NCBI RefSeq assembly: GCF_022397955.1
Contig: NZ_JAKEUQ010000006.1
Location: 120,192 to 184,191 of the forward strand
Direction: 5' to 3'
DNA: 64,000 bases
DNA from: Vibrio sp. Isolate32
GTDB taxonomy: Bacteria; Pseudomonadota; Gammaproteobacteria; Enterobacterales; Vibrionaceae
Below, piece after piece: positions 1-8,540 of this stretch. Under the pieces are notes generated by a model. That model was given only the letters and a program-made list of their open reading frames with translations. It was not told the origin of the DNA and searched no databases. Within the stretch, counting starts at the first letter, position 1; each line of letters starts with the position of its first letter. Made by a program: the position numbers and the translations under genes.

Positions 1-34
1 ACTAATAATTAAAAAATCCCGATTTAGGAAATTT

Positions 35-268
35 ATGCAACACGACAACAACATGTACGCGTATGTTTATGCAGGTAAAGACGGTACAGAAAACACACTC
101 ATCGCCACTATCGATAATCAAGAAAAACCGCTTATTTCAAGCTGCGTTGATGAGATAAAACGCATGTCGTGCTTGGCCATTGACTTAGCAGCAAAACACG
201 ACCTAAAAGTGAAGCTGGTGAAATACCAAAGAGAACAAGAGATTGACTTCGGCTTGTTCTTCAGATAA
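35..268 (+). CDS. Hypothetical protein, 77 aa
   Basis: The frame starts with ATG after an AGGAAA ribosome-binding site about 4 nt upstream, which supports a real gene. The product is small, soluble and charged, without signal peptide or membrane segment. Its Lys/Glu-rich C-terminal half ends with Phe-Phe-Arg. I do not recognise a family. It stands alone, convergent with the ybiB-like gene downstream. The upstream region lies outside the window, so promoter and operon context cannot be judged. Confidence 0.6.
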   Translation: MQHDNNMYAYVYAGKDGTENTLIATIDNQEKPLISSCVDEIKRMSCLAIDLAAKHDLKVKLVKYQREQEIDFGLFFR

Positions 269-373
269 CAGCTTGTACACCAACTCTTCGCTATATGGCA
301 GCCATGTTCGACTGGTTGCCGAATTCAGACTGACAAGCTTGAGCAACAAACGGTATACTCAATAAATACCCGA

Positions 374-400
374 TAAAAAAGGCCAGTAATCGCTGACCTT
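374..400 (-). terminator. Rho-independent terminator of the ybiB-like gene
   Basis: Read on the minus strand, an 8-bp stem (AAGGTCAG with CTGGCCTT, one G-U pair) has a 6-nt loop and is followed by a run of T. It lies 27 bp past the stop codon of the ybiB-like gene. Confidence 0.7.
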
Positions 401-426
401 CTCTTACAAGCTATATCATTTTTCTG

Positions 427-1413
427 CTAACGTACACAGTACTCATGCCATAAGCGCACCGCTTTTTGGTATGCCTCAGTTTTATCGTGTGTTTCTGCAA
501 AGAGAATGGCTGTCATGCTGTCAACAACGGTATTCGCCATTAACGCCATCTCTTCAGCCGGCGTACCAAGTATACATTGACTAGGAAGTGGCAGCTCTCG
601 GTTCATCACCTCTTCCCAGTAGAACGATGCGACTTTGTCAGGAGAACTCATCCAAACCGTTTGGCTAACTTTAGGGTTATATTCCGACTCACCATTCATC
701 CCTTTGAATGAAATCACCGAGTGGGATTTATTACCAATGACATGTTCAACTTCAGCGTGTAACTGAGGAAAACCAGGGTGGAAACTGCCACGCAGACCTA
801 AACGACCACCACCTGGGTTCAATGCTCGAACCACAGTGTTGATTGGTGTGCGCAAACCGTAACGGTGTTTCCAGCCGATCATGGTCTGAGCTTCTGGCGC
901 AAAGTTGGCAAGCGGTAAATAAGCGATACCATCAGATTCTAAGATCTGCTTCGCGTCTTGTGGATCTTTCGCACTACGCACACCGACACACCCAAGGTGA
1001 TTCTCTACGTGCGTGCGGCCACTTGGTTTATCCATATAGCCATGCATCAATACCTTATAACCATCGTCAGCCAATATCTTCGCAGCAAGCAAATTCCACG
1101 GCTTACCACTGGCAGTATCATTACGTTTACCGGCGTAACACGGCCAGTCAATATCTGCGCCTAAGTCTGGCACTCGTGATTGAAAAGCTTTTACAAAGCC
1201 GGCAATCTCTTCATTGGTTTCATTCTGCACACGAATCAACATCAGTAGCATCGCCATTTGGTCGTCACCGACCTCTCCGCTTAAATACTCATCCATGATG
1301 CGGTAGGCTTGATCGAACGACAAAGGCTTACGCCCTCTTTCTCCTCGTCCAACTGTACGAATACACTCTAAAATACTACTCATTAATTGTTTATTCTCTT
1401 CCGTTGATATCAA
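427..1413 (-). CDS. ybiB: YbiB-like anthranilate phosphoribosyltransferase homologue (TrpD2 family)
   Basis: The 328-residue product matches in length and layout the YbiB/TrpD2 proteins, which share the TrpD glycosyltransferase fold (about 320 aa in E. coli). The N-terminal helical domain (residues 1-75, with GRGERGRKPLS and the DQMAMLLMLIRVQNETNEE segment) is followed by the phosphoribosyltransferase-like domain with a Gly-rich loop (NPGGGRLGLRGS). The PRPP-binding GTGGD motif of true TrpD is absent. In its place is an AGKRNDTASGKPWN segment, so this is not a tryptophan enzyme. E. coli YbiB binds nucleic acid rather than catalysing the TrpD reaction. The gene is monocistronic with its own terminator. 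Confidence 0.8.
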   Translation of the reverse strand: MISTEENKQLMSSILECIRTVGRGERGRKPLSFDQAYRIMDEYLSGEVGDDQMAMLLMLIRVQNETNEEIAGFVKAFQSRVPDLGADIDWPCYAGKRNDTASGKPWNLLAAKILADDGYKVLMHGYMDKPSGRTHVENHLGCVGVRSAKDPQDAKQILESDGIAYLPLANFAPEAQTMIGWKHRYGLRTPINTVVRALNPGGGRLGLRGSFHPGFPQLHAEVEHVIGNKSHSVISFKGMNGESEYNPKVSQTVWMSSPDKVASFYWEEVMNRELPLPSQCILGTPAEEMALMANTVVDSMTAILFAETHDKTEAYQKAVRLWHEYCVR

Positions 1414-1703
1414 TAAAATTCGAATACGTTTTCGATTCTATGATACCCGCGGTCCATTGCAAAGCGATTCAACAGCTGATCCCTAATTATCAATACACAA
1501 ATTGAGGTAAAATAAACGTATGCAGCAGAGCACCTTGATAGGTTAAACAAAAATAGAACCCTGGCAAGTTTCATTGGGTTTGATTAGAGATGCTGAAACA
1601 AGTCGTGTATTATCGAAACGTTTGCACTTTTCCTATTTTACGGTTAGCGGTTGCACAATTTTATTCGCCCCAACACTCGTTCATATACCAAGACTAAGAG
1701 TTG

Positions 1704-2166
1704 ATGCCAAAGTTGATTAACAAAATTTGGGTACACGCTTTCATGCTCTTCGCTATGCTTATGGGTATCATCAGTGTGAACAGCATCGCGAGCAGCAATG
1801 CTCTGCTACTACCACAAGCTCAATCAAATTCTGTCAATAGCTTCTCTTTCTCTGCTTCTAGCATCAGTTCTGTAGAAAGCGCCCCCAATACTTTTTCCCT
1901 GCTCATAACCCAACGTTGAACACCACTGCTGTGGAGCAGTTTGTCTACTGAAAATGCCGCCACTTACCGTTTCTGAATCTTTCGATACTCAGATTGAATC
2001 GCTGGCATTGATAGAAAAAGAGCCTTCACACAAAGCGATTGTTGCAACACAAGCGCCTATCGCCGTCCTCTTTCTTAATCATTTGTCCCTATTTGGCAAT
2101 ATCTGCTACCAAGATATAACAGCGCATTTTCTGTTGTATCTAATGACATCCGAATTTAGGAAATGA
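1704..2166 (+). pseudogene. Small exported Cys-containing protein gene, apparently frameshifted
   Basis: From ATG at 1704 (TAAGAG ribosome-binding site upstream) a frame encodes a signal-peptide-like hydrophobic N-terminus (HAFMLFAMLMGIISVNSIAS) followed by a Ser/Asn/Gln-rich stretch and stops at 1919. The next frame is open from about 1903. It encodes VEHHCCGAVCLLK and continues to 2166. Joining them by removing one base near 1914 gives one protein of roughly 150 residues with a CCxxxC motif typical of small metal- or redox-related exported proteins. I do not recognise the family. The lesion could be real or a sequencing error. It is also possible that only the first frame is translated. Confidence 0.4.
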
Positions 2167-2170
2167 ACAC

Positions 2171-2311
2171 ATGAAAACACTATTTAGCCTCTTTGCCGCT
2201 CTTATCTTGAGTGCTTCAGTAAACGCCGCACAATTTGAAGGGGTGATTAAATATCTAAAAGAAGACTTACAAAAGTCAGCAAGCTTCCAAAAAGTACAAC
2301 CAGCTAGCTAA
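2171..2311 (+). CDS. Small secreted peptide, 46 aa
   Basis: ATG at 2171 opens a 46-codon frame: a signal peptide (Met-Lys-Thr, then a hydrophobic core, ending Val-Asn-Ala-Ala) and a mature peptide of about 26 residues rich in Lys, Gln and Ser. Upstream AGGAAATGAACAC provides a ribosome-binding site, and the TGA of the preceding frame sits inside it, suggesting co-transcription. A strong terminator follows 36 bp later. The function is unknown. The signal-peptide pattern and terminator make a real small gene likely. Confidence 0.6.
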   Translation: MKTLFSLFAALILSASVNAAQFEGVIKYLKEDLQKSASFQKVQPAS

Positions 2312-2347
2312 CTACCTGCTAACGCTCTAAGTCATTTTGCATCTCCA

Positions 2348-2375
2348 AGCCAGTGAACTCCTCACTGGCTTTTTT
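2348..2375 (+). terminator. Rho-independent terminator
   Basis: A perfect 9-bp stem (AGCCAGTGA / TCACTGGCT) with a 5-nt loop is followed by six T. It closes the small-peptide unit upstream of ppiB. Confidence 0.85.
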
Positions 2376-2539
2376 ATCTCTACCGCTCTCAGAGCGCATG
2401 TAAATTAAAGACTAGCGCTATTGTTAACTGGCATCCGCAGTAAATTTTCATATACTGCACCTTATTAAGTCATCGACTATATTGTTGTACTGAAAATACT
2501 CGTACTCAAAACCCTTAGCACTCAAATATTGGGACCTTT

Positions 2540-3034
2540 ATGATCACTCTGACTACCAACTTTGGCGACATTGAAATTGAACTGAACCTTGAAAAAGCAC
2601 CAGTAACGTCGAAAAACTTCCTTAAATACTGCCAAGACGGTTTCTACGAAGGCACGACATTTCACCGTGTTATTGAAGGTTTTATGATTCAAGGTGGTGG
2701 TCACACTATCGACATGACAGAAAAACCAACTCGTGCGCCTATCGTGAATGAAGCAAACCGCGGTCTAAAGAACGTAATTGGCTCTGTAGCAATGGCACGT
2801 ACTGATGCACCACATTCTGCAACAGCACAATTCTTTATCAACCTTGATGACAACGACTTCCTTGATCACACCTCGACTACGAACGCAGGCTGGGGTTACG
2901 CGGTATTCGGTAAAGTATCGGCGGGTATGGATGTAGTAAATAAGATTGCAGCTGAACCAACGACAATTCGCTTGGGTCACGAAGATGTACCTTGTGAAGA
3001 TATTGTGATTACAAAAGTTACGATCAACAAGTAA
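2540..3034 (+). CDS. ppiB: Cytoplasmic peptidyl-prolyl cis-trans isomerase B (cyclophilin)
   Basis: The product has 164 residues, the same length as E. coli PpiB. The cyclophilin core is complete: [13 protein letters not shown] (catalytic Arg), the GSVAMART and SATAQFFIN segments, and [16 protein letters not shown]. There is no signal peptide, so it is the cytoplasmic form that catalyses proline isomerisation during protein folding. The gene starts at an ATG after GGGACCTTT, stands alone, and is convergent with the cyo operon across a shared terminator. Confidence 0.95.
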   Translation: MITLTTNFGDIEIELNLEKAPVTSKNFLKYCQDGFYEGTTFHRVIEGFMIQGGGHTIDMTEKPTRAPIVNEANRGLKNVIGSVAMARTDAPHSATAQFFINLDDNDFLDHTSTTNAGWGYAVFGKVSAGMDVVNKIAAEPTTIRLGHEDVPCEDIVITKVTINK

Positions 3035-3050
3035 TCGGTAAAGAATACAA

Positions 3051-3078
3051 AAACTACCCCGCTGATGCGGGATAGTTT
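3051..3078. terminator. Bidirectional terminator between ppiB and cyoE
   Basis: A 12-bp stem with one mismatch (AAACTACCCCGC / GCGGGATAGTTT) and a TGAT loop separates the two convergent genes. Read on the minus strand it is followed by TTTTTG, so it most clearly ends the cyo operon. Confidence 0.7.
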
Positions 3079-3090
3079 ATTAGTGCAGTA

Positions 3091-3960
3091 CTATAAAAAT
3101 GGCAGTGGGATAAGTTCGAGTCCAAGAACACCGCTGATGCTCATCACCACCAGCAAAGAGACTTTAAAGACCGTCTTTGACCATTGGATGTAGTTGGCGC
3201 AATCCACCTTACGGAATGTCACCTTAGTCCACATAAAGCATACTGCCGCCGACACCGCTAGGTATTCGTAGCCCGCCTCTCCTAGCAAGAACAGCCCAAG
3301 AGCAACCGCGCCAAAAGCAACCACGTACGCTTTCATATGTTTGTGGGCCTTACCGACACCCTCTTTTACCGGGAGCACAGGGATACCCGCATCTCGGTAA
3401 TCTTGAATGCGGAACATCGCAATCGCATACGAGTGCGGCATCTGCCATAAGCAGAACATGATATACAGCAGCACCGCTTCGATACTCAAGTAGTTTGTCA
3501 CGCCAAGGTAACCAACTAACGGTGGTACCGCACCAGAGATACTGCCTACGAGCGTGCCATACACCGAATTACGCTTGTACCACATGGTGTAGAAAAAGAC
3601 ATAAAACACGTAGCCTAGCAACACCACTACCGCAGACATCGGATTAACGTATTGGAACAATAAAGCCGTACCAGCTAGCAACATGACCAACGCATAGATG
3701 AATGCGACGTCAGTATTGATGTTGCCCTGAACCAACTCTCGGTTCTGAGTGCGTTTCATTTTTTGATCAATATCGCGATCAAAAATGTTGTTCACCACAC
3801 AACCTGATGCAATCACAAGCCCCACACCCGCCAATGTTGTCAGTAACAACATCGCACTGGCTGGTTCTGTCTTTGCGGCAAGGAAGAACCCCGCCGCAAC
3901 AGAAATCAGGTTGCCGAAAATGATGCCCGGTTTGGTAATAGACAAATAACTTTTCAGCAT
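3091..3960 (-). CDS. cyoE: Protoheme IX farnesyltransferase (heme O synthase)
   Basis: A 289-residue polytopic UbiA-superfamily prenyltransferase (E. coli CyoE: 296 aa). The first Asp-rich motif is NNIFDRDIDQKMKRTQNR at about residues 57-74. A second conserved loop (RIQDYRDAGIPVLPV) lies near residue 185. The enzyme farnesylates heme b to heme O, the cofactor of the bo3-type oxidase encoded just upstream. It is the last gene of cyoABCDE, 8 bp after cyoD. Confidence 0.95.
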   Translation of the reverse strand: MLKSYLSITKPGIIFGNLISVAAGFFLAAKTEPASAMLLLTTLAGVGLVIASGCVVNNIFDRDIDQKMKRTQNRELVQGNINTDVAFIYALVMLLAGTALLFQYVNPMSAVVVLLGYVFYVFFYTMWYKRNSVYGTLVGSISGAVPPLVGYLGVTNYLSIEAVLLYIMFCLWQMPHSYAIAMFRIQDYRDAGIPVLPVKEGVGKAHKHMKAYVVAFGAVALGLFLLGEAGYEYLAVSAAVCFMWTKVTFRKVDCANYIQWSKTVFKVSLLVVMSISGVLGLELIPLPFL

Positions 3961-3968
3961 ACCCTAGC

Positions 3969-4280
3969 CTACAACTTCATGTTGACGTTCATGTTGTAGA
4001 TGATCCACACCGAGCCAGCGATCAGGATCAATACAACAATGGCTGTAAACATCAGTGATACTAAGTTCCACTGACCATCGGTTGTCTTCACTTCCATATG
4101 TAGGAAGTACTTAAAGTGTACGAAGATCTGCACTAGCGCACAGCCAAACAGAACTACGTAAGTCTCAGTACTTGGAAGCGCATGCGCCCACACAACATAG
4201 AACGGAATAATGGTCAGAATCAGTGATGCAACAAAGCCAATCACGTAATCTTTTGCGCCACTGTCTAGATGCTGTTCCAT
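3969..4280 (-). CDS. cyoD: Cytochrome o ubiquinol oxidase subunit IV
   Basis: A 103-residue protein with three membrane helices (E. coli CyoD: 109 aa), beginning Met-Glu-Gln-His. I chose ATG at 4280 because it overlaps the cyoC stop in the classic TAATG arrangement. A longer open frame reaching 4361 only reads through the cyoC 3' end. CyoD is a small accessory subunit that supports assembly of the CuB centre of the bo3 oxidase. Confidence 0.93.
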   Translation of the reverse strand: MEQHLDSGAKDYVIGFVASLILTIIPFYVVWAHALPSTETYVVLFGCALVQIFVHFKYFLHMEVKTTDGQWNLVSLMFTAIVVLILIAGSVWIIYNMNVNMKL

Positions 4281-4897
4281 TACATCACCCCCATTAAGTA
4301 CACGATGGTAAATACACAAATCCAAACGATATCTAGGAAGTGCCAGAACAAGCTCAAGCACTGAAAGCGCATCGACATATTGTCGTTCAAGCCTTTAGTT
4401 GAAAGCTGGTGATACGCCACTGCCATCCAAATAAGACCAAACGTTACGTGCAAGCCGTGTGTGCCAACTAAGGTAAAGAACGCAGATAGGAACGCACTCT
4501 CTTGAGGGCCATAACCTTCAGCAATCAAGTGATGGAATTCATACACTTCCATACAGATAAAGGCTAAGCCCAGTAGAAACGTTACTTTTAGCCACTTTTT
4601 CAGACCAGCAACATCTTGGCGTTTCATTGCGATCATGCCAAAACCGAAAGTGATACTACTGAACAGCAGCATCATGGTTTCCACAAACACGAACGGAAGT
4701 TCGAAGATGTCTTTGCCCGTTGGTCCTGCAATAGAGCCACTCTCTAACACGGCATAAGTCGCGAAAAGCGTGGCAAACAGCACACAGTCACTCATCAAGT
4801 AAACCCAGAAGCCAAACAGCTTGTTGCCCGCTGAGTCATGGTGATGATCATGCGAGTGTGCAAGATCGTAAGTGTGCGACGGAGTATTAGCTTGCAT
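4280..4897 (-). CDS. cyoC: Cytochrome o ubiquinol oxidase subunit III
   Basis: A 205-residue five-helix subunit (E. coli: 204 aa). The His-rich N-terminus (HSHDHHHD) precedes the first helix, and [20 protein letters not shown] near the end is the signature of subunit III. The ATG at 4897 lies inside the last codons of cyoB (11-nt overlap), and the stop overlaps the cyoD start, so translation is coupled. The frame also extends upstream to 4954, but that part is the cyoB 3' end read in another frame. Confidence 0.94.
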   Translation of the reverse strand: MQANTPSHTYDLAHSHDHHHDSAGNKLFGFWVYLMSDCVLFATLFATYAVLESGSIAGPTGKDIFELPFVFVETMMLLFSSITFGFGMIAMKRQDVAGLKKWLKVTFLLGLAFICMEVYEFHHLIAEGYGPQESAFLSAFFTLVGTHGLHVTFGLIWMAVAYHQLSTKGLNDNMSMRFQCLSLFWHFLDIVWICVFTIVYLMGVM

Positions 4898-6944
4898 ACG
4901 TCGTCTCCAAATCATCTTTATTTGTGTTGTTATCACCGTCAGCGCTGTTCTCACCCACCGACTGTTTTTTCGCTTCTGCTAACTGTGCACGTCGAGCCGC
5001 TTCAATCGCTTTGATCTCTTCTACTTCCACGTAGTAGTCAACATCGTCGTTGTAGCTGTGTTGAATACACATCACGACAATACCAACCAGGCTTGCTGCC
5101 GCTAGCCACCAGATGTACCAGATCATTGCAAAACCAAATACCAACGACCATGCAGATACATAAATACCTGTCGGTGTGTTCTTCGGCATATGGATACGTT
5201 CGTATTCTTCTTCCTGAGTTGGATCGAACTCGCCGCTTTGCTTTTGATACCAGAACGCATCTAGCTCATCGCCCTTAGGCAATTTTGCAAAGTTGTAGAA
5301 CGGCGGTGGTGAAGACGTTGCCCATTCAAAAGTACGTCCGCCCCACGGGTCACCAGTAAGGTCGCGGTTTTGGTCGCGGTCACGAACACTCACGAAGAAC
5401 TGAACAAACTGACACACAACACCCATCGCAATCACACCAGTACCTGCAGCCGCAACCGCCAGTAGAGGGAAGAATTCAGGGTTGATGTCTTGGCTCAAAC
5501 GACGCGTCATACCCATAAAGCCCAGAGCGTAAAGCGGCAAGAACGCCATCAAGAAACCGATGATCCAGCAGTAGAATGCGCGTTTACCCCAAAGCTCGTT
5601 CAGAGTGAAACCGGTCGCTTTCGGGAACCAGTAACCAATCGCTGCAAAACAACCGAATACTACGCCGCCGATGATTACGTTGTGGAAGTGAGCAATCAGG
5701 AATACCGAGTTATGCAGAATGAAATCCGCCCCCGGAACCGCCATTAATACGCCCGTCATACCACCAACAGTGAAGGTGATAAGGAAGCCAACAGTCCACA
5801 ACATAGGTGTTGTGAAACGGATGCGGCCTTTGTACATGGTGAACAGCCAGTTGAAGATCTTAACCCCAGTTGGGATAGAGATAATCATGGTCGCGATGCC
5901 GAAGAAGGCATTCACATTGGCGCCTGAACCCATGGTAAAGAAGTGATGCAGCCAAACCACAAACGCAAGGATTGTGATAGCGACCGTCGCCCATACCAGC
6001 GAGGTATAACCAAACAGTTTTTTGCGTGAGAAGGTTGCCGTCACTTCAGAGAACACACCGAAGATAGGCAAAATTAGGATGTACACCTCAGGGTGTCCCC
6101 ATGCCCAAATCAGGTTCACATACATCATCACGTTGCCACCAAGATCATTGGTGAAGAAGTGCGTACCGATATATCTATCCAAAGTCAGTAGCGCGATGGT
6201 TACCGTTAAGATAGGGAATGAGATAATGATCAGGATGTTGGCACACAGCGACGCCCACGTGAACACTGGCATCTTCATCATTGGCATAGACGGAGTACGC
6301 ATGCGCAAAATAGTCGCGAAGAAGTTCACACCCGTTAACGTTGTACCGACACCAGATATTTGCAGTGCCCATATCCAATAGTCGACACCCACTCCCGGGC
6401 TTGCCTCAATGCCAGAGAGCGGCGGATACGCCAACCAACCCGTGCGTCCAAACTCACCTAAGCCCAGTGACATGTTGGTGAGGATAATACCCACCACAAA
6501 CAGCCAGAAGCTCAAGTTATTCAGATAAGGGAATGCAACATCACGAGCGCCAATTTGCAGCGGCACAATGATGTTCATCAAGCCAATCACCAACGGCATT
6601 GCCACGAAGAAAATCATGATCACGCCGTGAGCAGTGAAGATCTGGTCGTAGTGATGCGGCGGTAAATAGCCGGTCTCACCCGCTGCAGAAAGCAATTGCT
6701 GGCTACGCATCATTACCGCATCAGCAAAGCCACGAACTAACATCACCATCGCAACCGCAATGTACATGAAGCCCAGTTTTTTGTGGTCTACAGACGTAAA
6801 CCATTCATTCCAAAGGTATTGCCACTTACCGGCTTTGGTTACCGCGTACACCACTAAACTGCCCACTAAAGCAATCATGGTTAACGTGACCAAAATAATG
6901 GGTTCGTGGTAGGGAATTGAGTCTAGAGTTAATCTTCCAAACAT
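4887..6944 (-). CDS. cyoB: Cytochrome o ubiquinol oxidase subunit I (heme-copper catalytic subunit)
   Basis: A 685-residue heme-copper oxidase (E. coli: 663 aa). Catalytic elements are intact: [11 protein letters not shown] carries the low-spin heme His; [13 protein letters not shown] carries a CuB His and the cross-linked Tyr; LHHFFTM carries the two other CuB His residues; HFHNVIIGG carries ligands of the low-spin and high-spin hemes. The subunit oxidises ubiquinol, reduces O2 to water and pumps protons across the inner membrane. The C-terminal tail (last about 40 residues) is Ala/Lys/Asp-rich and longer than in E. coli. It sits 5 bp after cyoA. Confidence 0.97.
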   Translation of the reverse strand: MFGRLTLDSIPYHEPIILVTLTMIALVGSLVVYAVTKAGKWQYLWNEWFTSVDHKKLGFMYIAVAMVMLVRGFADAVMMRSQQLLSAAGETGYLPPHHYDQIFTAHGVIMIFFVAMPLVIGLMNIIVPLQIGARDVAFPYLNNLSFWLFVVGIILTNMSLGLGEFGRTGWLAYPPLSGIEASPGVGVDYWIWALQISGVGTTLTGVNFFATILRMRTPSMPMMKMPVFTWASLCANILIIISFPILTVTIALLTLDRYIGTHFFTNDLGGNVMMYVNLIWAWGHPEVYILILPIFGVFSEVTATFSRKKLFGYTSLVWATVAITILAFVVWLHHFFTMGSGANVNAFFGIATMIISIPTGVKIFNWLFTMYKGRIRFTTPMLWTVGFLITFTVGGMTGVLMAVPGADFILHNSVFLIAHFHNVIIGGVVFGCFAAIGYWFPKATGFTLNELWGKRAFYCWIIGFLMAFLPLYALGFMGMTRRLSQDINPEFFPLLAVAAAGTGVIAMGVVCQFVQFFVSVRDRDQNRDLTGDPWGGRTFEWATSSPPPFYNFAKLPKGDELDAFWYQKQSGEFDPTQEEEYERIHMPKNTPTGIYVSAWSLVFGFAMIWYIWWLAAASLVGIVVMCIQHSYNDDVDYYVEVEEIKAIEAARRAQLAEAKKQSVGENSADGDNNTNKDDLETTYAS

Positions 6945-6949
6945 GACGA

Positions 6950-7846
6950 TTATCCTTGGGTTTCCGGCAGACAGTTCATTGAACCAGGGTGCTGGGTCAC
7001 GACATCGGTGAATAAAAATGGTGGGATACTAGAAAACAGCGTGACGGGTTCAGCCACACTTGGCGCGGCCAATGAACGGAACTGCTCCCAGTCTTCAATA
7101 CGGTCTGGGCTTGCTTTCACTTTCTCCACCCAGTTTAGAAATGCCACTTGATCGGGCATCGCTGATGCAGTGAATTTCATCTGAGAGAACCCTTTGCCAC
7201 TGTAGTTCGATGCAAAACCTTTAAAATCACCTTCATGGTTAGCAATCAAGTTAAGCTTGGTCACCATTCCCGGCATCGCGTAGATCTGCGAACCAAGACG
7301 CGGGATAAAGAACGCGTTCATGATGTTGTCTGAAGTCAGCTTAAACGTCACCGGAACATCTTTCGGGAACGCAACATAGTTAACCGTTGCAATGTGTTGC
7401 TCCGGATAGATGAATAGCCACTTCCAATCCAGAGAGACCACTTCGATCACCATAGGTTGCACATCACTTTCCAGAGGCTTTGAAGGCTCTAGTTCGTGTG
7501 TTGTTCGCCAAGTGATGGTGGCAAGAATCGCGATGATGATGATTGGAATCGTCCATACCACCACTTCGATCTTGGTTGAGTGCGCCCAGTCAGGAGCATA
7601 CTCTTCTGTGGTATTGCTTTCGCGGTATCTATAAGCAAAGTAGATGGTCATCAGAATCACGGGGATGACGACTATTAGCATCAGTAATAGAGCCGTGATA
7701 ATCAGCTCCTTTTCCTGAACGCCAACGCTACCTTTTGGGTCGAGCAATGCGGAGTTACATCCTTCGAGCATCAGGACGGTTCCCACCAAACCAATCCTCG
7801 ACAGATTTGCTCTCGATAAAATGCGTTTATATCTTGAAGCTTCCAT
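6950..7846 (-). CDS. cyoA: Cytochrome o ubiquinol oxidase subunit II (lipoprotein)
   Basis: A 298-residue subunit II with a lipobox (MLEGC, Cys30), two membrane helices (about 45-70 and 92-112) and a periplasmic cupredoxin-fold domain ([33 protein letters not shown]). The CuA ligands of cytochrome c oxidases are absent, as expected for a quinol oxidase. It is the first gene of cyoABCDE. The long upstream region (7847-8540) carries the promoter and any oxygen- or carbon-responsive control. Confidence 0.95.
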   Translation of the reverse strand: MEASRYKRILSRANLSRIGLVGTVLMLEGCNSALLDPKGSVGVQEKELIITALLLMLIVVIPVILMTIYFAYRYRESNTTEEYAPDWAHSTKIEVVVWTIPIIIIAILATITWRTTHELEPSKPLESDVQPMVIEVVSLDWKWLFIYPEQHIATVNYVAFPKDVPVTFKLTSDNIMNAFFIPRLGSQIYAMPGMVTKLNLIANHEGDFKGFASNYSGKGFSQMKFTASAMPDQVAFLNWVEKVKASPDRIEDWEQFRSLAAPSVAEPVTLFSSIPPFLFTDVVTQHPGSMNCLPETQG

Positions 7847-8028
7847 TAACTTTCTCGATGGTTATCCAGCCTCAGAACGAACGCCCGAGTACTGGTTATC
7901 ATGGTCATTAGAATATTTATGTGTTGAGCATGTGAAACGCTGCATCTCAAAGGGAAGCCGAATTGAGTTTAATTTTGCTTGGTGAAAACATTACCGCACG
8001 GTTAAAACCACACAAAAAATATGACTTA

Positions 8029-8056
8029 ATTGTTACTCTTTGAAATACATTGTTAC
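8029..8056. promoter_or_regulatory. Tandem ATTGTTAC repeats upstream of cyoA
   Basis: The octamer ATTGTTAC occurs exactly at 8029-8036 and 8049-8056, 20 bp apart, close to two helical turns. Read toward cyoA it is GTAACAAT. Direct repeats containing GTTA are the hallmark of ArcA-type sites, and cyo is ArcA-repressed in E. coli. The spacing differs from the usual 11 bp, so the regulator is a guess. Confidence 0.35.
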
Positions 8057-8494
8057 ATTCTGCGCATTATGGGGAGTTGGAATTGAAAGCTCACCCAGTA
8101 AACTTGAAAACTAACCTTCCAGTTATGAAAGTAGAATGGCTGAAATGAGTCGATAGAAAGGTGCACGAGATAGGCGTGCTACATCAACAAAGCTAATTGT
8201 GAAAAGGAATCGCAAAGAAACAATTGACGAAGAGACTGGTAGTCAACGACCACCACAGCGATGAACTACATTAAAAATCGCGAATTAAACAAAGTGTGAT
8301 CAAGTTCAAATTTATGAATTCACATACAAGTTTAATGGTATTCATAAATAAAATCGTTACCACGAAGCATTCATTGCCAGCATGAATAAGAACCTTAGTT
8401 ACATCACGATGATGGGTATCGAAATAGAAGGTTAATCAAGCTAAAGCAGAGTAAAAGGAGTCGTTTTTGTCCTCAAAATACAGAGATAAGCACC

Positions 8495-8526
8495 CCCTTA
8501 CTCTCCAAAGTCGAGGAAAGTAAGGG
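8495..8526 (-). terminator. Possible terminator of the RND efflux operon
   Basis: CCCTTACT and AGTAAGGG form a perfect 8-bp stem about 15 bp past the RND gene stop, extendable by AGC/GCT with a small bulge. No clear T-run follows on the minus strand, so termination strength is uncertain. Confidence 0.45.
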
Positions 8527-8540
8527 CGCTGGTTTATCAA

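Larger units (their letters stand above)
7847..8540. other. Long gene-free region upstream of cyoA
   Basis: I find no convincing coding frame or recognisable RNA in these 694 bp. The only ATG-initiated frames are under 20 codons. The cyoA promoter must lie at its left end. The right end carries a hairpin after the RND gene. An 8-bp sequence repeated at 20-bp spacing (8029-8056) is the most regular element. The rest may hold regulatory sites or an untranslated RNA that cannot be recognised by eye. Confidence 0.6.

Noticed and set aside
843..1298. Plus-strand open frame of about 150 codons opposite the ybiB-like gene
   Set aside because: Antisense shadow of a clearly conserved gene; no ribosome-binding site and a composition unlike a normal protein.
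4281..4361. Longer N-terminus for CyoD
   Set aside because: It translates the end of cyoC in another frame; the TAATG overlap start at 4280 is the natural one.
5490..6381. Several plus-strand open frames opposite cyoB
   Set aside because: They mirror the well-conserved heme-copper subunit I; their low-complexity content shows antisense reading.
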